Part shown: piece after piece, positions 34,372 through 39,800 of the stretch
Layout of the letters: each line of letters begins with the position of its first letter
Position numbering within the stretch: position 1 is the stretch's first letter
NCBI GenBank assembly: GCA_029246985.1
Contig: JAQWMC010000012.1
Location: forward strand, 1-39,800
Length of the DNA stretch: 39,800 bases
Direction: 5' to 3'
DNA from: Pirellulales bacterium
GTDB lineage: Bacteria > Planctomycetota > Planctomycetia > Pirellulales > UBA1268
Translations under genes and position numbers: made by a program
The notes under the pieces: generated by a model
The model's input: the letters and a program-made list of their open reading frames with translations, nothing else
What the model was told of the DNA's origin: nothing
Databases searched by the model: none

Positions 34372-35556
34372 ATGACACGATTGTCTCGCTTCCCGGAAAA
34401 TACCCCAGTTGTTGTGTCCTGCTGCCGAACTGCAATCGGTCGGTCTGATGCAGATCGTGGTGTTTTCCGAAAAGTTCGTGGTGATGAACTAGCTGCTTTG
34501 GTTGTAGCCGAAGCAGTCGCAAGAGGAAAAGTCTCACCAGAATGCATCGAGGATGTTCTTGTAGGCGTGACCCAGCAACGAGCAGAGCTTGGTGGTAATG
34601 TAGCGCGTACGATAGCCATGTTAGCGGGGCTGCCTTTCACCACAGCGGCATCCACAACGAATCGTCTGTGTGGTTCATCGCTCCAAGGTTTGTCACAGGC
34701 ATGCCACTCAATCATAGCCGGTGCAGAAGATGTTCATGTTGTTGCAGGTGTTGAGCATATGCAACGTCTCCCAATGAATTCTGAAATCAATTTTCATCCT
34801 CAAGCTTTTTCAAGGTCGAGTCGTGCAATCCTTTCAATGGGCTTAACGGCTGAGTTTCTCGCCTCGAGTCGTGGTATTCGTCGCAAGTCGCAAGAGGAAT
34901 ATGCGCTTGAAAGTCATCGTCGAGCAGCACAAGCAGCAGATACAGATGTTTTTAAGAATGAGATCGTTCAGTGCCAGGGTTTGGATGACAACGGCGTGCT
35001 CTCTTTCGTAGATCGTGACCAGTCGATCCGTTCTGACGCGAACCTTGCAGCGATGAAAAAACTTAATCCGGTATTTTTGCCGAAACTAGGGAGTATCACT
35101 GCTGCTACAAGTGCTCCACTGAGTGACGGAGCCGCTGCAATGGTTGTCATGTCTGAAGCAACAGCACATCGTCATCAGCTCACTCCGATGGTTCGCGTGT
35201 TAAGCACAGCGGTTGTTGGTGTATCGCCAGCTCTGATGGGCATGGGCCCGGTACACGCGACTCATAAAGTACTCCATCGTTCGGGAGTCCGCTTGCAAGA
35301 TATTGGAATCATAGAATTAAATGAAGCTTTTGCGGCTCAGGCTATTGCGTGTATTGAAGAATTGAAACTTGATTACGACAAGGTGAATGTCTGTGGTGGT
35401 AGTTTGGCTATTGGACATCCTCTCGGAGCAACCGGTGTCCGTATTTCAACAACACTTATTCATGCTATGCGAGCTCGTCAGATTCGCCTTGGCCTGGCTA
35501 CGATGTGTATTGGTCTTGGGCAGGGAATCGCAGTTATTTTTGAATTGATAGAATGA
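34372..35556 (+). CDS. fadA: Acetyl-CoA acyltransferase (3-ketoacyl-CoA thiolase)
   Basis: This enzyme cleaves 3-ketoacyl-CoA to acetyl-CoA and a shortened acyl-CoA, the last beta-oxidation step. Of the 394 residues, the nucleophile Cys is at about 100 in NRLCGSSLQ, the His is in GGSLAIGHPLGATG near 349, and the acid-base Cys is in MCIGLGQG near 379, where most thiolases have CIGGGQG. It lies 9 bases after the fadJ stop, with GAGAGTG before the ATG, so translation is probably coupled. The active site is intact. Confidence 0.94.
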   Translation: MTRLSRFPENTPVVVSCCRTAIGRSDADRGVFRKVRGDELAALVVAEAVARGKVSPECIEDVLVGVTQQRAELGGNVARTIAMLAGLPFTTAASTTNRLCGSSLQGLSQACHSIIAGAEDVHVVAGVEHMQRLPMNSEINFHPQAFSRSSRAILSMGLTAEFLASSRGIRRKSQEEYALESHRRAAQAADTDVFKNEIVQCQGLDDNGVLSFVDRDQSIRSDANLAAMKKLNPVFLPKLGSITAATSAPLSDGAAAMVVMSEATAHRHQLTPMVRVLSTAVVGVSPALMGMGPVHATHKVLHRSGVRLQDIGIIELNEAFAAQAIACIEELKLDYDKVNVCGGSLAIGHPLGATGVRISTTLIHAMRARQIRLGLATMCIGLGQGIAVIFELIE

Positions 35557-35599
35557 TTTTCTTGGATTACGGTGTGCTGGTAGAGCGAATGGTTCTCCC

Positions 35600-35619
35600 C
35601 GACTCCTCTCCGAGGATCG
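35600..35619 (+). other. Short hairpin between thiolase and ligase-dehydrogenase genes
   Basis: TCCTC (35604-35608) pairs with GAGGA (35612-35616), extended by CGA/TCG with a bulged C. No T run follows, so it is probably not a terminator; it could reduce readthrough or be chance. The 108-base gap holds no other visible element. Confidence 0.25.
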
Positions 35620-35664
35620 TTGTGACATAATAATTCGGCTTAAGGTTTTCAATAAGATTGCTGT

Positions 35665-38600
35665 ATGGAAAAAACTTTGCATCATACAGCGAAAGCTACA
35701 CCAGACATTCTGGCTAATGGATGTATGCCTTCATCATTGGTTCAACTTTTGCTTGAACGTTGTAATACGAGTTTTGATCGTCCAGCAATAATTGATTCTC
35801 TTTCAGGCGAGCAGCTTCGCTGGGGGCAACTGCTGCAACAATCAGTCAGAGTTGCTGAGCGGATTGAGGCTGCTGGTCTGAGGCCAGGTGATCGGGTGCT
35901 TCATATAGGTCCGCATACCGCTGCATGGCCGATCGTAGATTTCGCATGCTTGCTTAGTGGTGTTGTTCATGTAGCCCTTCATGCAGAGGGAAGTCAGTCA
36001 GAACAAATTCGGCATCTGCAACTATTTCAACCATGCGGTTTGATTTTTTCAGGCGGAATTTCTCTGCGACACGTCAGTCAAAGTGGATTGCCGCTCCTTG
36101 AGGTGCAAGCAGAATTGCGTACAAACCACGTGGCGTATGCAACTGTCTGTGATTACATTGCTGAACGAGCCAGGCAGTGTGACCCTGATGGGCCAGCCTC
36201 AGTTCTTATTTCTTCAGGCACAACAGGTCGCCCCAAAGGATTTGTGCACAGTCAGCGATCATTGGTGATGAATGCAGTGGCATCTGCAGCAGAATTTTTA
36301 GAAGAGCCTGATGACGTGCGGCTTTCGTGGCTGCCTCAAAGCCATGCTCTGGCACGAGTTGGAGATCTTTATACGACACTTGTTAGGGGAGGTTCCCTGA
36401 ATATTGTTCGTGATCGCCACAAAATTCTTGAAGCGTGTGAAAAAATACCACCAGCGGTAATTCTCGGAGTACCAATCTTCTACGACAGACTGGCACGAGC
36501 CGCTCAGCAAGGAAGAATTACAAGCCTTGTTGATGCATTAGGAGGACGAATACGGGTTTGTGTTTCGGGGGGGGCTCCACTTCGACGATGGACTGCCCGC
36601 ATTTTTCAACAACACGGTATACCGCTTGTTGGAGGGTATGGTTTGGCCGAAGCAGGTCCTGTTGTCGCCGTATCAAATCCTCGATGCGAGCAAACCGGTG
36701 CCGTTGGACATCCATTGCAAGGTATAGAAATCGCGATCTCCGAAGAAAGTTCGCGCCCGGGTGAGGTTCTAGTGCGAACTCCATGCCGAGCACTTGCTGT
36801 AATAGATCCATCTCAAGGCCGGGAAGAGTCTCCGATCGATCGAACAGCTTGGCTGGAAACAGGTGACAGAGGTGTCATTGATAGTGACGGCCAGTTAAGA
36901 ATTACTGGACGGATAGATGATGTGCTGACACTTGCCAATGGTACGAAGTTGTTGCCAGCCGATGTGGAGTCGGTGCTACTAGAAGAACCAGCGGTTGCTC
37001 AAGTTTGCGTGACGGGCGAAGGGCTTCCGTGGCCAGTGGCGTTTATAGTACCTGAACCAGTGACAGTAAGGGCTCTGCTTAAACGATTTCGTTGCAGAGT
37101 ATGGAGTCCCAAACAGGCTCTTTCTCACCCAAAAATACTTTGTTGGTTTTCTCATAGACTGTCTGAGCAACAAAAATGTTTGCCTCGTCGAATACGTATC
37201 AGAAGATTTCTACTTGTTGATCATCCATTCGATATGGCACATGGCGAAGCAACAGAGTCTTTTAAAATAAAACGTCGTAGTATCACAAAGAATTTTGCAT
37301 CGTATATCCGCTCTTTTGATCCACAAGCGAGCGGTGCAAAAGAAGGTCTCCTGCCTGGAGTCGGCACAATAAACAGTACAAACCAGGCGTCTACTGAAAG
37401 AGGAGAATCAGTCCCACTGCGTCAAAGTTCATCTCGAATCAATTGGCTTCCTTCAGCAGTGTGGGGAGAAGAAGATTCTTCTGGAAATAGAAATGGATTT
37501 TCCCATGCTGCGGCCCAGACGGTGGCAGGAATGTCCGATGAAGTTTCTACAATCGTAGACAGCACGAAAGACGTTGTCGAAAACCTTCGAGACAATGACG
37601 AACTTTATGAAAGGATAGAGGGTGCGATATTACCAGCAGCTCCGTTAGCAGATGCACCAACGCCGCCCACGGGAAAACTTTCAGAACGTGCAGAGCGAGC
37701 GATTGGCGAAACGGGCCTATGGGGTTTGTTGGTGCCACGGATATACGGTGGATCGGGTTGTAGTTACATAGAGCTCACGCAAGCGATTACACATCTTGCT
37801 TGCGTCAATCCTACGATCTCTGGATTACTGTCAGTCCATTCAACAATTGGTGCTATTTCGGCACTCACTGCATTTGGCTCTGATGAGCAACGGCAATGCT
37901 GGTTGCCGAGGCTGGCCGAAGGAGCCCCGATGTCAGTCTTTGCAGCAACCGAGTCAGATGCGGGATGTGACCTTCATAGGGTCGCATCACAACTCGAGTA
38001 TGACGGGAAACAGTACCGACTAACTGGGACAAAGATGTTTATTACAGGGGCAACGTATGGTCGCTTAGTCAAACTTCTGGCGATTTTTGAAGGGCGGCCC
38101 GTCATTGTTCTTGTCAAACTTCCTGATTCAAATACACCATATTTCTCATTGCAGAGCTACGGTCTTCATCCACTTAAGCATGCTCACAACAATGCTCTGA
38201 AATTTGATCGGTTTCCAGTAGATTCTTCTTGTGTGCTGCGTCCAGAAAAAACTTTCGATGGGCAAGAAAGCGATGGCATGTCAATTGTTTGGCATGGACT
38301 CAATCGTGGGCGTGTGGCGCTTGCCGCACAAGCAGCTGGAACAATCAGCCTGTTATTGAATCAGGCGGCTGTATTTTCAGGAAAGCGACATACCTGGGGA
38401 CAGCCAATTCAGAAGCGGGAGCTTGTGCTGGGCCGTCTGGGAAGAATGGCATCTGCAAGACTCGTCTGTGAGGCTTTGTCTGGGTGGTCAGCATCGGTGA
38501 TTGATGGTGGTGGATCAGGAGAACTTGAAGCAATTCTTGCCAAGGTTGTTGCTAGTCGTTGCCTGCGTCAGGTCGCAATTGATGCTCTAGGGATTCATGG

Positions 38601-39159
38601 AGGTCGAGCATTTCTCATCGGTCACCCACTTGGAGATTCGTTTCATGATCATTTTGCTGCTGGGATCTATGAAGGCGAAAGTGACCTACTTGGATTGGCA
38701 CTGTTTAAGGGTATTGCAAAGCATCACCCACTTGCATCGAAGAAAAATCCTCTGGAATGGATACGATGGAGATGTTCTCAAAGCCTGAAGTATTTCTCAT
38801 CCAAGGAAGATGCGACTCTTCTAGATGGTGAACTCCGTGATTTAGCAATCCAAGCTCGCCGTGGTCTTGTGGCCGCAAGTGTTGAGGCCGATCAGCTCTT
38901 GAGAAGGCATGGCAAAAAACTTATTGAACAACAACTGGTAATTGCAAATCTTTCAGATCAGATTCAAGGTTTTATTTCGTGTCTTGCTGTCATCTACCTT
39001 GCAGATAGGAGAGCTGATAATGCTTCACTGCATGCTGCAGTATGTTGGTGTCGTCCTGTAATCATGAAATTTCTTGGGAAGCCACTCGGTTCTCATGATT
39101 ACAAACGGCTAGCAGAACTTGGTCGCTGTTCCTTAGGTAGTCATTCTGACAAGGGGTAA
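35665..39159 (+). CDS. Fusion of acyl-CoA ligase and VLCAD-type acyl-CoA dehydrogenase
   Basis: This 1164-residue protein has two enzymes in one frame. The N-terminal half is an AMP-forming ligase: P-loop ISSGTTGRPKGFVHS at about 180-195, GGYGLAEAGPV, WLETGDRG near 395, GRIDDVLTLANG, and a late SFKIKRR at about 531 that fits the A10 lysine of long-chain ligases. A linker of about 70 residues follows. From about 620 comes an acyl-CoA dehydrogenase with GLWGLLVPRIYGG, FAATESDAG, TGTKMFITGA and the catalytic Glu region IYEGESDLL near 1001. The last 130 residues (HGKKLIEQQLVIANLSDQ) resemble the C-terminal domain of VLCAD/ACAD9. It should activate and then desaturate fatty acids. An internal Met at 21 could be the start. 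Confidence 0.88.
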   Translation: MEKTLHHTAKATPDILANGCMPSSLVQLLLERCNTSFDRPAIIDSLSGEQLRWGQLLQQSVRVAERIEAAGLRPGDRVLHIGPHTAAWPIVDFACLLSGVVHVALHAEGSQSEQIRHLQLFQPCGLIFSGGISLRHVSQSGLPLLEVQAELRTNHVAYATVCDYIAERARQCDPDGPASVLISSGTTGRPKGFVHSQRSLVMNAVASAAEFLEEPDDVRLSWLPQSHALARVGDLYTTLVRGGSLNIVRDRHKILEACEKIPPAVILGVPIFYDRLARAAQQGRITSLVDALGGRIRVCVSGGAPLRRWTARIFQQHGIPLVGGYGLAEAGPVVAVSNPRCEQTGAVGHPLQGIEIAISEESSRPGEVLVRTPCRALAVIDPSQGREESPIDRTAWLETGDRGVIDSDGQLRITGRIDDVLTLANGTKLLPADVESVLLEEPAVAQVCVTGEGLPWPVAFIVPEPVTVRALLKRFRCRVWSPKQALSHPKILCWFSHRLSEQQKCLPRRIRIRRFLLVDHPFDMAHGEATESFKIKRRSITKNFASYIRSFDPQASGAKEGLLPGVGTINSTNQASTERGESVPLRQSSSRINWLPSAVWGEEDSSGNRNGFSHAAAQTVAGMSDEVSTIVDSTKDVVENLRDNDELYERIEGAILPAAPLADAPTPPTGKLSERAERAIGETGLWGLLVPRIYGGSGCSYIELTQAITHLACVNPTISGLLSVHSTIGAISALTAFGSDEQRQCWLPRLAEGAPMSVFAATESDAGCDLHRVASQLEYDGKQYRLTGTKMFITGATYGRLVKLLAIFEGRPVIVLVKLPDSNTPYFSLQSYGLHPLKHAHNNALKFDRFPVDSSCVLRPEKTFDGQESDGMSIVWHGLNRGRVALAAQAAGTISLLLNQAAVFSGKRHTWGQPIQKRELVLGRLGRMASARLVCEALSGWSASVIDGGGSGELEAILAKVVASRCLRQVAIDALGIHGGRAFLIGHPLGDSFHDHFAAGIYEGESDLLGLALFKGIAKHHPLASKKNPLEWIRWRCSQSLKYFSSKEDATLLDGELRDLAIQARRGLVAASVEADQLLRRHGKKLIEQQLVIANLSDQIQGFISCLAVIYLADRRADNASLHAAVCWCRPVIMKFLGKPLGSHDYKRLAELGRCSLGSHSDKG

Positions 39160-39800
39160 CTTGTTGTAATCACTGGCCACCACGAGCAGAGATACCAGGC
39201 TCTGGGTGTGGTCCATTCGACAAGCATTTCTAAGCTGTTGAATGAGCGCGCTTGAGAGGCGCCGCCAAGAAGCTCGTCGAAGAGCCCTTGTGGTTTCTTA
39301 TATTGAATGACCCGCACTGAATCTTCTTGAAGATCAGCCAGAACTACTGCTCTGGCAATCGCATCTTCAAGAAATCCAATCTTGTCAATCAGACCGAATG
39401 TGATTGCCTGATTCGCCGTAAACACCTGCCCGGTAGTAACCGACTCAATCGTTTTATCATCGAGTTTCGGACGACCTTTGCGGACAATGTCCTTAAAACG
39501 AGTAAACATTTCATCAACAAGATCTTGGACAATCTCTCGTTCTTTCTTAGCCAGTTCTGGTGAACGGTTTTTGGTAACACTAAGCATTTCTTTGAGAGGT
39601 CCACTGGTAATTGAGTCATCTGTGACATCGAATCGCTTAAGCAGTTGCGAAAAGTCAAAATGTGGAATTATTACACCAATTGATCCAGTGATTGTTGAGG
39701 GTTCAGCAAAAATTGTGTCATCTTGGCCGCCATTGGCCATTGCGACGTAGTACCCACCACTCGCCGCAATACTACCCATGCTGACAACAACAGGCAGATT
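39141..39800 (-). CDS. sppA: Signal peptide peptidase SppA-type S49 protease, 3' part
   Basis: Only the C-terminal 219 residues are in the window; the frame is open to the window edge at 39800, and the Met at 39779 is internal. The visible start NLPVVVSMGSIAASGGYY contains the catalytic Ser in AASGGYY, followed by IFAEPSTITGSIGV, both typical of S49 proteases that clear signal peptides in the membrane. The paired catalytic Lys would be in the missing part. The C-terminus has a hydrophobic, Trp-rich tail (about the last 25 residues). Its stop lies 19 bases inside the convergent fusion gene. Confidence 0.88.
   Translation of the reverse strand, partial: NLPVVVSMGSIAASGGYYVAMANGGQDDTIFAEPSTITGSIGVIIPHFDFSQLLKRFDVTDDSITSGPLKEMLSVTKNRSPELAKKEREIVQDLVDEMFTRFKDIVRKGRPKLDDKTIESVTTGQVFTANQAITFGLIDKIGFLEDAIARAVVLADLQEDSVRVIQYKKPQGLFDELLGGASQARSFNSLEMLVEWTTPRAWYLCSWWPVITTSYPLSE

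Overview
The window looks like a chromosomal segment of a planctomycete, probably of the Pirellula/Rhodopirellula lineage. The support is an outer-membrane gene set (BamD-like and LptE-like lipoproteins), a PAS-AraC regulator, a 7TM-HD (PgpH-like) phosphodiesterase, and above all two secreted Cys-rich repeat proteins, one of them built from the YTV/CKP repeats known from Rhodopirellula. Many short proteins use weak or GTG starts, and genes are packed into operons with 1-4 bp start/stop overlaps. I see no phage, insertion sequence, CRISPR array or integration site. The lineage is an inference from gene families only.

Layout. 1-6870: the 3' part of a U32 peptidase/rRNA-hydroxylase-like gene, a convergent PAS-AraC regulator, thioredoxin reductase, a secreted CEPxC-repeat protein with its own terminator, carA (GTG start), and the divergent NAD(P)HX epimerase. 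6908-10201: a secreted YHYH-domain protein downstream of proA, then a Tat-exported sugar isomerase-like protein. 10196-19139 (minus): one long, tightly packed operon phoH-pgpH-ybeY-corC-recO-bamD-lptE-folP, joining RNA maturation, c-di-AMP breakdown, DNA repair, outer-membrane assembly and folate synthesis. 19333-22414 (minus): purA-uppS-cdsA, linked by GTGA and ATGA overlaps. 22696-25391: an RluA-type pseudouridine synthase, a DoxX membrane protein whose last codons lie antisense to a tRNA-Gln gene, and the redox repressor rex. 25676-31955: the 656-residue YTV repeat protein with a strong bidirectional terminator, a ClpS-like adaptor, serS, and a tRNA-Leu followed after 21 nt by a four-domain ribosomal protein S1 homologue. 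32146-39159 (plus): a three-gene beta-oxidation cluster made of FadJ-like, thiolase, and a 1164-residue natural fusion of an acyl-CoA ligase with a VLCAD-type acyl-CoA dehydrogenase. 39141-39800: the 3' part of an sppA-type protease gene.

The most unusual items are the ligase-dehydrogenase fusion, which together with its two neighbours covers every enzymatic step from free fatty acid to acetyl-CoA, and the two Cys-rich secreted proteins, which share a CEPSC motif and may belong to the same disulfide-linked envelope layer. Most other genes are conserved housekeeping genes, with some residue changes at normally invariant positions (YbeY, ClpS, CdsA, PurA).
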